From Collinsella sp. (GTDB taxonomy: Bacteria > Actinomycetota > Coriobacteriia > Coriobacteriales > Coriobacteriaceae), in the NCBI GenBank assembly GCA_019414205.1, contig DXML01000004.1:48671-80673 (forward strand): a DNA stretch of 32,003 bases, written 5' to 3'. This document shows, one piece after another, positions 23,222 through 31,948 of this stretch (positions are counted from its first letter, which is position 1; each line of letters begins with the position of its first letter). The notes under the pieces are model-generated. The model had not been told where the DNA came from. It searched no databases and saw only the letters and a list, made by a program, of their open reading frames with translations. The translations under genes were made by a program, and so were the position numbers.

Positions 23222-24230
23222 GCTCGTGCACCGTCCTTTCAATGAGGTGGTTCCACGCCTGCTTGAGCGATTTGGGGGCCATGGGCCTCATGCCGTCCAT
23301 GGCGTGGGCCATGCAAAATGAGGCGGCGGCTTCAAGATCGCGCACGTCAACGGTCCAAGTCCATCCCGAATCGGTGTGTGCGAGCTCACCTCGCCCGCGC
23401 GTGAGGCCGTTGATCATATCGATCTGCGTCTGCGGGGCGAACGAGAACGTAGCCGCAACGGGCGGGCGGTCGGCAAAATCGAATTCAAAGAACAGGTAGT
23501 CGCTGAGGTTGAAGTCCGCAGGGATAGCGTAGGCCTTTGAGGGGCGCCAAGCGCGAACGATACGGTCGCAGCGGAATGTCCTGATGTCGTCGGTGGCATT
23601 GTCGAGGCCGCAGAAGTACGCAACGCCCTCGCGCTCGAACATGCCGTAGACGCAGACGGTACGCTCTTTCTGCTCACCGCGTCCGTTCTGATATAAAAAT
23701 CGCAGCGCGCATCGCTCGGCAAAGGCGCTCCATACCGCATCGACGGTGGGAGAGCGGCGGATCGGTGCTTCGTCCGCCGTCGTCCTGCCGGTGAGGTAGG
23801 CAATCTTGGAACGAATATCGGCAAGCGGCGCGGCAAAAGTGGATGAGCCGGCCGCTATTGTCTGGTCGATAGCGTTGAGCAGGATATCGGCGTCGTCTGC
23901 GGTGATGAGGCCGCCTGCCGCAAACGTGTGCTCGCGGTCGATTGTCCACGAGCTTTCCTCGGTCTCCTGCGCACCGGCGGGGCGAACCTCCTTGATTAAG
24001 ATGCCACGCTCGAGCAGTTTGTCACGATCGCGCCGAAACTTGCGCTTATCCGAGTCGATGTTGCCCGAGCCATATCCCAGGTCAGAATCCAAGACGATCT
24101 GCTCGGTCGTCAGCGGTTCGGGGGAGCTGTTGAGCACAAAGAAAAGATTGAGGATGCGCTGGGCCGTTTTATCGAAACTGGGCTCCGAATTCCCCTTTTT
24201 AATTGTCGCGGTCGCGTCGCTTGCCGTCAT
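23208..24230 (-). CDS. WYL-domain transcriptional regulator (first of pair, PafB-like)
   Basis: The 340-aa product has an N-terminal winged helix with a basic recognition segment (DSDKRKFRRDRDKLLERG, about 58-75) and a WYL-type domain around residues 165-245 (CALRFLYQNGRGEQKERTV; VAYFCGLDNATDDIRTFRCDRI). ATG 24230 has GAGGA upstream. It is the first gene of a two-gene unit with the second WYL gene overlapping its end, and is divergent from the large membrane protein gene. The canonical WYL triplet is altered to AYF here and TYL in its partner, so ligand contacts may differ. Confidence 0.85.
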   Translation of the reverse strand: MTASDATATIKKGNSEPSFDKTAQRILNLFFVLNSSPEPLTTEQIVLDSDLGYGSGNIDSDKRKFRRDRDKLLERGILIKEVRPAGAQETEESSWTIDREHTFAAGGLITADDADILLNAIDQTIAAGSSTFAAPLADIRSKIAYLTGRTTADEAPIRRSPTVDAVWSAFAERCALRFLYQNGRGEQKERTVCVYGMFEREGVAYFCGLDNATDDIRTFRCDRIVRAWRPSKAYAIPADFNLSDYLFFEFDFADRPPVAATFSFAPQTQIDMINGLTRGRGELAHTDSGWTWTVDVRDLEAAASFCMAHAMDGMRPMAPKSLKQAWNHLIERTVHEHARA

Positions 24231-24428
24231 AGAGTCCTCGCATGAGAAGGTGGTTTGCTGCCATGATTTTAGTCCGATATGGAGATTAGGCTATATCCTT
24301 GTCCGCTCGGGGCGTTAAGATGGCCCGAATTCGGTCGTTTGCGCTCGCTCGGGGTATACTTTCGACTATATACGGTTCTAATGTGCATGCATTGGGCCTA
24401 TTTGTCGGATTATGGATGTGGAGCGCAC

Positions 24429-27400
24429 ATGGCGAACACCCAGAACTATATTAACCACCTGCTGCAGAACACCGGCATCACGCCGGCATGCAGCGAAGAA
24501 GAGCGCTTGGCTGCCGAGGATATCGCTCAGATCTTCCGCAACCACGGCTTTGATCCCGAAGTTCAGGAGTTCAATGCCCCGGCGCCCAGCAGGTTGGCAT
24601 TTGCCGTTACCGGTATTCTTGCGTTTGCCGGCGCCCTGCTGATGGGCATCGGCGGCGGCATCGGCTTGGTCGGCACCTTGCTGGCCATTGTCGGCGCCGT
24701 TCTTTACGTGCTCGAGCGCACGGGCCACCCCGTGGTTTCACGCCTGGGCAAGACGGGCGTGAGCCAAAATGTCATCGCCTACCACAAGGCCTCGGGCCCG
24801 CTCGCGTCTCCGCGCAACCGCCCGGTGGTCGTTGTCGCACACTACGACTCTCCCCGTGCTGAGCTGCTCGCCCGCGAGCCCTATGCTTCGTATCGTGCGC
24901 TCATCGCCAAGCTGTTGCCCGTTGCCACGGTTGCCCCTGCTGCCGTTGCCATCTTGCGTATCCTGCCGTTCCCCGGCGCGCTCAAGGTTTTGCTGTGGAT
25001 TGTCGCGATCCTCGCTTCCCTCGTTGCGCTCGCCAACGCGGCAAACATCATTTCTAACCGCTACATTCTTCCCTATACGTCCGGCGCGGTGTGCAACAAG
25101 TCTTCTGTCGCCGCTATGCTCGGCGTTATGGACAACGTTGCTCCCTTCCAGGGCGAAAACGAGTTTCCCGACGATGTTCCGTTCGATACCTATTTTGGGG
25201 AGCAGAAGCGTCGTGCCGAGGAAATGGCGCGCGCAGCGGCGGAATATGCCGCGGCCCAGCAGCAAAACGACTACGGCAACACCATCGAGTATGAAGAGCC
25301 TACCTACGCCGAGGACGAGTTCGGTCAGCCGATTGCTCCCGACGCTCAGACCGAGCCCGAACAGGGTGAGGCTTTCGACGAGCAGATCGAGGGCTTTGAG
25401 GGTGCATCTGCCGACGAGACGCTGATCGGCGCTATCGTGCCCGAGGATCAGAATCAGGCTGTCCAGGCCGAAGAGTTCAATGACGAGGTTCCCGCTGCCG
25501 AGTCGGCGGAGGAACCTGCCGCGGTCGAGCCCGAGCCCAAGCTCTATCGCAACGCCGCCGGCAACATCCGCTTTGGTTCGGATGCCATCCGTGCGCTCGG
25601 AATGCTTCCCGAGTCCTGCACGCTCGATTACGAGGAGGGCGAGGAGCCGACGTTTGAGCCCGAGCCTGCCCCCGTCGTGGCTGCACCTGCGCCCGCTGTC
25701 ACCGTGGATGATGAGTCTGCCGCGGTTGCCGCTGCCGTTGCCGAGCCCGAGGCGGTGTCCGCGATCGATCCCGCGGCAGGACTGGACATTTTGGCTCCCG
25801 CCGCGCCGGCGCAAGACGTTGCGGACGAGTCTGACGACGATTACGTTGAACAGCCGAGGCGCGTGTCTTACGAGAGCGATACTGATTTCTCGGCCGAGAT
25901 TCCCGCGGCAACGCCCCATGCCGACATTGCATCCGCGTTCTCGTCGATTGGCGCCAGCGCTTCCAACTTCTTTAAGGGTGCGCTTGCAAAGGGCAAGAAA
26001 TTTGTCGACGATTTCGAGGAGAAGCGCGCTGCCGCACGCGAGGCTGCCGAGCAGGAGGCTATCGCTCAGCAGCAGGCAGCCGAGGCGGCACGTGAGCGCG
26101 CGGCGCAAGAGTTCGAGCAGAACGAGGCTATGCAGTCCGTACCCGTCGACGCTGCCGAAGCTACAACGTCTTTCGAGGCTCAGCAGCACGTCGATAGCAC
26201 CATGTCGTTTGATGCCGCGCAGTTCGATTCCACGATAACGTTTGAAAAGCAAGGTACCGCGATTGCCGAGCCCCTTCCTGCTTCCGATGAGCAGGACGAC
26301 GCGGCGGGCGATGGCGAGCCCATTGATGCTGCCGAAATTCAGGATGCGACCGAGGACGAGCCCGTCGAGGTCAACTCTGACGAAGAGCAGTACGCGGCAG
26401 CCGAGCAAGATGATTCGACCGAGGTCGAGCAGGAGGAAGTGTCTGCGGTTTCCGAGGCTCCCGAGACAGATGAGTCGAGGCCTTACTCCACGCAGATTTT
26501 CACCATGCCGACTCCGAGTGGTTCCGGTGCCACGGTTGCCAATGTCGCTCCCACCCAGGACGAAACGGTCGATTCCCTTATGGCCCAGATTTCCTCCCAG
26601 GCATCGCCGCGTCCGCAGATGAATGTTCCCGATCCGGCGTCGGCACCGTCGCCTGCGCCCTCCTCGTCTCCGCTGGCTTCGGTCCCCGATCCATCGCTGC
26701 CGTCGATGAAGCAGGCAAACGTTGCGTCTCGCACGTCGCTGTTCGACCTTCCCGATCCCTCTGCCCAGGTCAACGACCCCTTTGCTACTGCTCAGGGTCC
26801 CGAACCCACATCGGCACCCGTTGCGCCTCCTATGCCCGTTGCGCCGGGCGCGCAGCCGATCGAGACCATTTCAGCTCCCGCCCCGGCGGCACCCAAGTCT
26901 CGTAAGCGCGGCCTGGGTGGCCTGTTCGGTCGTAAAAAGAAAAACGAGCAGGATAGCATGAGTGACTGGCTGGGCGTCGAAGACGATTACGATGCCAAGA
27001 AGTCCGGTCGCGGTATCGGTTCGTGGGATAACTTCGAGGACGATAACGATGGCTGGAAGGGTGGCGCTACGTCTTCCGATGGCGCTTCTTCCGAAGATAT
27101 GCTCTCGGCTGTCGCCTCTATGGGCGATGATGAGCTGCTCGGTCACGATATCTGGTTTGTGGCAACCGGCGCCTCGGATTGTGATGGCGCCGGCATGAAG
27201 GCCTTCTTGGCTTCGCATCGCGATAAGCTCCGCGGCGTATTCTTCATCAATCTTGAATCCGTCGGCGCCGGCAGGCTTTCGGTGGTGACGGTCGAGGGCG
27301 AACAGCAGCTGCTCAAGGGCGATCGCCGCATCATGAACCTGGTCAGCAAGGTGTGCAAGTCGTTCCATGTCGATTGTGGCGCGCTCGAGATGCCCTATGC

Positions 27401-27575
27401 CAAGACCGATGCCTATGCCGCGCTTGAGGCGAGCCGCCGAGCCCTCACCATCGCCGGCGTGGACGGCACGCGTCTGGCTTGCGCTCGTACCGAGGACGAC
27501 CTGCCCCACAATGTCAACCCGACGAACATTGCCACGGTATCCGAGGTCGTGACCGAGGTTATCCGCCGTTCGTAG
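24429..27575 (+). CDS. membrane protein with split, degenerate M28 peptidase fold and giant acidic insert
   Basis: The 1048-aa product starts at ATG 24429 with GGAG upstream. A longer frame back to 24279 has no such site. A hydrophobic hairpin lies at about 56-95 and a second hydrophobic stretch at about 162-208. M28-like pieces are VVVVAHYDS (133-141), SGAVCNKSSVAAML (218-231), IWFVATGASDCDGAG (about 907-921), FFINLESVGAG and PHNVNPTNIATVSEVV near the end. The usual metal-bridging Asp is replaced by Lys224, and the catalytic Glu-Glu by Ser-Asp, so peptidase activity is doubtful. Between the two halves (about 240-895) lies a region rich in Glu, Asp, Ala, Pro and Gln, probably disordered. It has one long charged helix (about residues 515-570) and a basic patch SRKRGLGGLFGRKKK near 824-838. 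Function unknown. A one-span membrane protein follows 21 bp later. Confidence 0.8.
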   Translation: MANTQNYINHLLQNTGITPACSEEERLAAEDIAQIFRNHGFDPEVQEFNAPAPSRLAFAVTGILAFAGALLMGIGGGIGLVGTLLAIVGAVLYVLERTGHPVVSRLGKTGVSQNVIAYHKASGPLASPRNRPVVVVAHYDSPRAELLAREPYASYRALIAKLLPVATVAPAAVAILRILPFPGALKVLLWIVAILASLVALANAANIISNRYILPYTSGAVCNKSSVAAMLGVMDNVAPFQGENEFPDDVPFDTYFGEQKRRAEEMARAAAEYAAAQQQNDYGNTIEYEEPTYAEDEFGQPIAPDAQTEPEQGEAFDEQIEGFEGASADETLIGAIVPEDQNQAVQAEEFNDEVPAAESAEEPAAVEPEPKLYRNAAGNIRFGSDAIRALGMLPESCTLDYEEGEEPTFEPEPAPVVAAPAPAVTVDDESAAVAAAVAEPEAVSAIDPAAGLDILAPAAPAQDVADESDDDYVEQPRRVSYESDTDFSAEIPAATPHADIASAFSSIGASASNFFKGALAKGKKFVDDFEEKRAAAREAAEQEAIAQQQAAEAARERAAQEFEQNEAMQSVPVDAAEATTSFEAQQHVDSTMSFDAAQFDSTITFEKQGTAIAEPLPASDEQDDAAGDGEPIDAAEIQDATEDEPVEVNSDEEQYAAAEQDDSTEVEQEEVSAVSEAPETDESRPYSTQIFTMPTPSGSGATVANVAPTQDETVDSLMAQISSQASPRPQMNVPDPASAPSPAPSSSPLASVPDPSLPSMKQANVASRTSLFDLPDPSAQVNDPFATAQGPEPTSAPVAPPMPVAPGAQPIETISAPAPAAPKSRKRGLGGLFGRKKKNEQDSMSDWLGVEDDYDAKKSGRGIGSWDNFEDDNDGWKGGATSSDGASSEDMLSAVASMGDDELLGHDIWFVATGASDCDGAGMKAFLASHRDKLRGVFFINLESVGAGRLSVVTVEGEQQLLKGDRRIMNLVSKVCKSFHVDCGALEMPYAKTDAYAALEASRRALTIAGVDGTRLACARTEDDLPHNVNPTNIATVSEVVTEVIRRS

Positions 27576-27596
27576 ACGGAGCTCTAAGGAGTCAAC

Positions 27597-27815
27597 GTGT
27601 TTTCGTATATTAAGCGCCATTGGCCTGTCTACGTGATTTTGACCTTGATTGCCATTGCGTTAGGATTTGGGGCTGCCTACATCGTGGGTGCAAAGGGCTC
27701 GACCCCCGCCTCCGCAATCAGCGAAGAGGTGGAGCAAGAACAGAGTACGGGTGCCGATGGGATCCCTGAGTCCGAGCAAGCAATCGTTGATGGTGGATCT
27801 TCGTCTGCAGAGTAG
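27597..27815 (+). CDS. small single-span membrane protein
   Basis: The 72-aa product begins with GTG behind AAGGAG. It has a short basic N-terminus (MFSYIKRHW), one membrane segment (about 10-31) and an acidic Ser/Glu-rich tail of about 40 residues predicted outside. No family recognised. It lies 21 bp after the M28-like gene and shares its terminator, so it is likely a partner in the same operon. Confidence 0.8.
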   Translation: MFSYIKRHWPVYVILTLIAIALGFGAAYIVGAKGSTPASAISEEVEQEQSTGADGIPESEQAIVDGGSSSAE

Positions 27816-27836
27816 ATACGGCGATTTACATGATTG

Positions 27837-27874
27837 AAAGCGGGCGAGCCAGGGGACTGTCTCGCCCGCTTTTT
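27837..27874. terminator. shared terminator between convergent genes
   Basis: A 12-bp stem, AAAGCGGGCGAG with CTCGCCCGCTTT around a 12-nt loop, is followed by T residues on the plus strand. It ends the M28-like unit. It also lies 7 bp beyond the stop of the leftward adhesin gene, where it has a weaker U-tract (CTTTC). Confidence 0.88.
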
Positions 27875-27881
27875 CATCGCG

Positions 27882-30800
27882 CTAGCGCTTCTTTGGGATC
27901 GACCTAAGGCGAGCGAACCATAGGGCTGCGACACCCGAGGTCAGGAGCGCGGTGATGCAAGCGGCGATGGGAGCTGATCCTGTTGCCGGTAGGTCCTGCG
28001 GTAGGGTACAGCGTTGAATGACGCTGTCCTCGTCATGTGACTCAAGTTTATCGCCGCCACCGTTGCGGCAAAGATCGACGCGCGCGCTGTTGGTGAGTGC
28101 GGTTTGGGGCGTATAAGCCGACGTTGCCTGCATGTGTACGACTGCGCCCCGAGCGTCTGTGCCAAGGATTGCTTTGGCATCGTCAAGGTCGTCGTGCTCA
28201 TCTTTGAGATCATCGCGGGTCCAAGAATCCACATCGCTTCGAGTCGTAAGGTCGGCGGCTACCGCACCGTATTCAATTCGAATGCCCGTTACGACGGTAT
28301 TGGACGCAAGGTCGAGTTCTTTCGCCTCGAGTGTGGTGGATTCCGTGGTCGAGACATCCGCCTTCCAGAGGTGCCAGCCGTCGTAATCGACGAGGCGGCA
28401 ATCCTCACCCAGACTCTTCCTTACTTCGTCGGACTCAAGCCAAGGATTTTCGTGCCCATCGTCAAGTGTCGCGTTTGCCGGCTCATCGACGTCTGTCGAG
28501 TCCAACGGCGTCGTGCGATACCACACGTTGCACAGACCATTGAGGTCGCCGATGGCGACGGGGGTTTCGATTGAGACGAATCTCGCCGTATCGTCCTCGG
28601 CACACTCAAGATTATCGGTAATTGTGAACTCATCAACCCAGGTAGTTGAATCGTTTCGAGCGTCGATGGTATAGGAGAAAAGCCCATCCGTATTGGTTTG
28701 CATCGCGGCACGGTTTTTACCATCGCCGTTAGCCAACAGGCCCTTTTCGATAGGTTGGACAAGTTCCTGACGCTTGTCGACCTGCCCCTTGATCTCGATG
28801 GGCGCATCCTTCATCGCGACGGATTGGACTTCTCCCGTATCCTTTATTTCAAACGTTATCTCCTCGGCAAGGTCATAGGTCCGCGGAGACATCATTTCGC
28901 GCAACGAGTAGGTGCCGGGTGCAAGATGTTCGACGCGGTGTGGCTTGTCGGATGAGGTCCAGGAGTCTATTTCGGTTTTATCGGGACCATATAAGGCGAG
29001 CTGTGCGCCTTCCACTTCCTGCTCACCGCTTGCATCGACCTTGGAGATATCAACCTTGGTGTAATCGTCGGATACGTTAAGCCGTGCTTCTACAACGGGT
29101 GTTTTCTGGTCGGCATAAGTAAGGTCGACAATATGGGTTGTCTGATCGAGCAAGAAGCCTGCCGGCGCTTGAGTCTCGACAACCTCGTAGCGTGCGGTGC
29201 CAGATCCCAGTGGGAGGTTGCCCGCGCGTGCTTCTCCAGTTTCATCCGTCGTGACGGTCGCGACAGTCTCACCGTCGAGCGCGGCAATGCTACCGTCGGG
29301 GCGCACGATATCACCCGAGGCACGGATCTCAAAGACGGCGCCCGCGAGGCTGCTGCCGTCTATGGCATCGGTTTTAACGATCCTGATGTTTCCGGTCGCG
29401 GCGTGGTCATAATACGAGGCGATTGCAACGGGCGTTAGGTTCATGTCGGCGGGTATGTTTACCTCGATCTCTTCGCCGACAAGATAGGGCTCTTTGGCCG
29501 AGGTTTCGCGTACATAATAGGTGCCCGGCACGAGCGATTCGGGCAGTGTGACGGTCCCGGTCGCGTCAGTCGTAAAGGCGTCCATTACGTTATGTGCTGG
29601 ATACCAGCAAGTTTGTGAGACAGGTTTGTGATTGCTGTCGAGGAGTTGGAAGGTGAATCCGGCTAGGGGAACAGAAGCGCCTGTTTGGGCATCGCGTTTT
29701 ACAATCTGGAGATGCGTCGACAGAGCGTGGTTGTCCACGATATATTGAAGCTCGGCGCCGTTGGAAATCTGATTGGCCTCGACGGTCCATTCCCCTGCAC
29801 GTTTAAAACCCTCTGGGACGGTTTCCGGAACCTCACGAACGGTGTAGCCGGCGCGGTCGTATGGGATGGCTCCGTGGACACCGGCGGGTCGCTTGCCTGC
29901 GCCAAACCATGCTTCGGGCTGATCTTTGGTGGAGGCAAAGCCATAGATGTTTGTGGTCAGTGTGCCAACAACCTGCTGAGAGCTGTTGCTCACAACCTCA
30001 AAGACAACACCTCCCGCCGGCTGCTCCAAGCCGGATTGGTCGCTATTGCCGTAGTCCTTGAATTTGGAAATTTCAAGGTCAAACGCAATGGGGATATCGG
30101 AAACGCGAGATTCGATCTCGACCACTCCTGAATCACCGAGCTGGTCGGCTCTAACGGTATAGGACCAGCTGTCGTTGGATGGCAGGTAGCCCTCGGGGGC
30201 TTTTGATTCGTAGATGGTAAAGGTTCCTAAGGGGACATCGGCGAGGGTGGCCCGACCGCTTTCGTCGGTCGTGAGGATTTGCGCCCATCCAGGGGTTGAT
30301 TGCGACACACACGTGAACTCTGCTCCCGCGAGTGAAGATCCCACCTGGGGGCCGGCATTCGTCGCGGCATCGAGTTTTACGACATGCAGGGTGATGGCGC
30401 CGGGTTGTTCATCGATGGCGACCTGCCCGCCGTCATTCCCCGTGGTAAAGGCAACGCGATCGGGGCGGGGGACATAGCCGGCCGGCGCCTTCGTTTCAAC
30501 TAGGTAGTATGCCGTGTTGGGTAGGAGTGTTGCCTGTGCTCGACCGTTGCCGTCCATCTGGATGGTGCCGACACATGCGTCGCTGGCGCTCTCAAAAATA
30601 TCGAATGTTGCCCCGGTAAACTGATAGGTATTGTTTCCGCTGGTAATAACAGTGTTCGCAGACTGCTTTTGGAAGGAAACAGAGACCGCTGGCAGTACAT
30701 AGAGCATGTCTTGACGTCTGCTGCCGCCCGATACGGTTCCTAGATAGCGCCGCGCGCGGTGCGGAGCGGCTTTGATGCTTCCTGATTTTGCGCTGTCGTG

Positions 30801-31313
30801 GAGCCACCGCGCAGCCGCCACGACTTCATTGTCGGCGGTAAAGTGCCCGCTCTTGGTTTTGCCCTGAGCGGTCGTGTAGGAGTAGGTGCCGTCGACATGG
30901 GTAGTGCCGTTGAGCATCCATACGGCAAGCTGGGTGGCGGCGCGGGCGCGATCGGGTGAAAGATGGTAACCGCCAAACGACGCGGCGGTAGGATATCCGT
31001 GACAAACGATTGCTGCGAACTCGTCGTCGAGCCACACCCAGCCTTGATCAAAGTTGAGCCATGGGCCGCCCGGCTTGGTGGGGCCGGGACGCTCCTGGTT
31101 CATGCAGTAGGCAATCGAGGCGTCTTGAGCTTCATACTTGCCGATAAAGAAGGGCCCACAATTATCGCTGATAGTGCGGAAGCCGAGCTGGTCGTAGCCA
31201 TCGACGGCAAATGCGGCTCCCGGTGCCAGGCAGCCGAAAAGCAGGAAGAGGAGCAGGAGCAGCGGACCTGTTGCGATTGCGCTGTGGACAGAGTGCGTGG
31301 GTGCGTTGGACAT
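27882..31313 (-). CDS. LPATG-anchored adhesin: thioester domain plus six SpaA/Cna-B-type domains
   Basis: The 1143-aa surface protein has a signal peptide (hydrophobic 16-36, likely cut after AFA-36). A thioester-type domain follows, with YCM (Cys70) and TQLAVW (Gln128), the residues that form the internal Cys-Gln thioester in streptococcal adhesins. Six SpaA/Cna-B-like repeats follow at about 210-305, 306-405, 410-530, 532-640, 641-750 and 751-838, each with a K-x-D near the start and an E-T/S-KAP-GY-type box near the end (for example ETKAPAGY, ESKAPEGY, ETQAPAGF), as in isopeptide-locked pilin domains. A different region (840-1100) leads to the sorting signal LPATG (1108-1112), a hydrophobic segment and RLRSIPKKR. 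ATG 31313 has AAGGAG upstream. No sortase or pilin gene is next to it in the window. A covalent host-binding adhesin or pilus-tip protein is the best inference. Confidence 0.92.
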   Translation of the reverse strand: MSNAPTHSVHSAIATGPLLLLLFLLFGCLAPGAAFAVDGYDQLGFRTISDNCGPFFIGKYEAQDASIAYCMNQERPGPTKPGGPWLNFDQGWVWLDDEFAAIVCHGYPTAASFGGYHLSPDRARAATQLAVWMLNGTTHVDGTYSYTTAQGKTKSGHFTADNEVVAAARWLHDSAKSGSIKAAPHRARRYLGTVSGGSRRQDMLYVLPAVSVSFQKQSANTVITSGNNTYQFTGATFDIFESASDACVGTIQMDGNGRAQATLLPNTAYYLVETKAPAGYVPRPDRVAFTTGNDGGQVAIDEQPGAITLHVVKLDAATNAGPQVGSSLAGAEFTCVSQSTPGWAQILTTDESGRATLADVPLGTFTIYESKAPEGYLPSNDSWSYTVRADQLGDSGVVEIESRVSDIPIAFDLEISKFKDYGNSDQSGLEQPAGGVVFEVVSNSSQQVVGTLTTNIYGFASTKDQPEAWFGAGKRPAGVHGAIPYDRAGYTVREVPETVPEGFKRAGEWTVEANQISNGAELQYIVDNHALSTHLQIVKRDAQTGASVPLAGFTFQLLDSNHKPVSQTCWYPAHNVMDAFTTDATGTVTLPESLVPGTYYVRETSAKEPYLVGEEIEVNIPADMNLTPVAIASYYDHAATGNIRIVKTDAIDGSSLAGAVFEIRASGDIVRPDGSIAALDGETVATVTTDETGEARAGNLPLGSGTARYEVVETQAPAGFLLDQTTHIVDLTYADQKTPVVEARLNVSDDYTKVDISKVDASGEQEVEGAQLALYGPDKTEIDSWTSSDKPHRVEHLAPGTYSLREMMSPRTYDLAEEITFEIKDTGEVQSVAMKDAPIEIKGQVDKRQELVQPIEKGLLANGDGKNRAAMQTNTDGLFSYTIDARNDSTTWVDEFTITDNLECAEDDTARFVSIETPVAIGDLNGLCNVWYRTTPLDSTDVDEPANATLDDGHENPWLESDEVRKSLGEDCRLVDYDGWHLWKADVSTTESTTLEAKELDLASNTVVTGIRIEYGAVAADLTTRSDVDSWTRDDLKDEHDDLDDAKAILGTDARGAVVHMQATSAYTPQTALTNSARVDLCRNGGGDKLESHDEDSVIQRCTLPQDLPATGSAPIAACITALLTSGVAALWFARLRSIPKKR

Positions 31314-31567
31314 GGCTGCTCCTTATCCCTCGTGCGCCGCACGGGGAGGCTGCGACGCGTAGGATGAGGCTACCCCCGAGGTTCATGCGGGTAAGTACCG
31401 GAGCCTGACCAAAAGCTTGCCCAATTCCTGACAAATTGAGCTCAAATACAACAATCAAGCAAAAGCGCAGGTAGAAGATAAGGTGAACAGGAAGTCAAAG
31501 GTCCTCGTCTCCACAATTGACGCGATTTTCAAACGAATCTCCACAGCTAAAACAAGCATCGCCACCC

Positions 31568-31597
31568 TTGTATCGAACAAGACAACCGCGTTATACT
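31568..31597 (+). promoter_or_regulatory. tRNA-Gly promoter
   Basis: TTGTAT (31568-31573) and TATACT (31592-31597) are spaced 18 nt apart, 14 bp before the tRNA 5' end. The rest of the 297-bp gap 31314-31610 shows no gene; the adhesin promoter should be there but I could not place it. Confidence 0.7.
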
Positions 31598-31610
31598 ATC
31601 CCCCACATAT

Positions 31611-31685
31611 GCGGGCATCGCCAAGTGGTAAGGCATCAGCTTCCCAAGCTGACACTCGCGGGTTCGAGTCCCGTTGCCCGCTCCA
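31611..31685 (+). tRNA. tRNA-Gly (CCC) with encoded CCA
   Basis: The acceptor stem pairs GCGGGCA with TGCCCGC. The anticodon stem TCAGC/GCTGA holds the loop TTCCCAA (anticodon CCC, reading GGG). The T-loop is GGTTCGAGTC and the gene ends T plus CCA. The last 19 nt recur downstream at 31859-31877 and partly at the window end. Confidence 0.96.
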
Positions 31686-31695
31686 TTCGAATTTC

Positions 31696-31728
31696 AGGCA
31701 CGGTAACGTTTCGTTACTGTGCCTTTTT
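31696..31728 (+). terminator. tRNA-Gly terminator
   Basis: AGGCACGGTAAC pairs with GTTACTGTGCCT (one G-U) around loop GTTTC, followed by a T-run at 31724-31728. Confidence 0.92.
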
Positions 31729-31739
31729 CAATAAAGTGC

Positions 31740-31754
31740 CGGGACTCGAACCCG
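31740..31754 (-). repeat. inverted copy of the tRNA-Gly T-arm
   Basis: The reverse complement is CGGGTTCGAGTCCCG, identical to the T-arm of the tRNA-Gly at 31611-31685. No acceptor or anticodon arm can be folded around it, so it is a fragment rather than a tRNA gene. Confidence 0.6.
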
Positions 31755-31772
31755 ACAGGGTGCGAGCGTTAA

Positions 31773-31822
31773 ATAAACGCGAAGCGTTTATAGCGAGCAG
31801 GCAAGGTCGCCGATAGGCGACC
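31773..31822. repeat. two adjacent perfect hairpins
   Basis: ATAAACGC-GAA-GCGTTTAT (31773-31791) and GGTCGCC-GATA-GGCGACC (31805-31822) are perfect stems with 3- and 4-nt loops. A third stem of the same style lies inside the 55-bp repeat that follows. Neither has a T-run, so they are not terminators. Confidence 0.7.
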
Positions 31823-31872
31823 GCAGCCGGTGCGGATTTGCGAAGCAAATACGCGGACGTCCCGTTGCCCGC
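31818..31872 (+). repeat. 55-bp direct repeat, copy 1, ending in the tRNA-Gly 3' end
   Basis: The 55 bp are identical to 31949-32003. Inside is the stem ATTTGC-GAA-GCAAAT (31836-31850). The right end (from 31859) and the next 5 bp reproduce the last 19 nt of tRNA-Gly including CCA and one base beyond. Confidence 0.9.
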
Positions 31873-31948
31873 TCCATCGGGCGCGGGAGACCTTGGGACG
31901 GCCAATTCAACAAAGTCTTCCCTATCGTCTCCGTGAATCCGGGGAGAT

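Noticed and set aside
24279..24428. 50-codon N-terminal extension of the M28-like gene
   Set aside because: It has no ribosome binding site at the upstream start and its composition differs from the body. ATG 24429 has GGAG at the right distance.
24738..26408. 556-aa open frame opposite the M28-like gene
   Set aside because: It is an Arg/Leu/Gly-rich shadow of the low-complexity insert, with no start signal.
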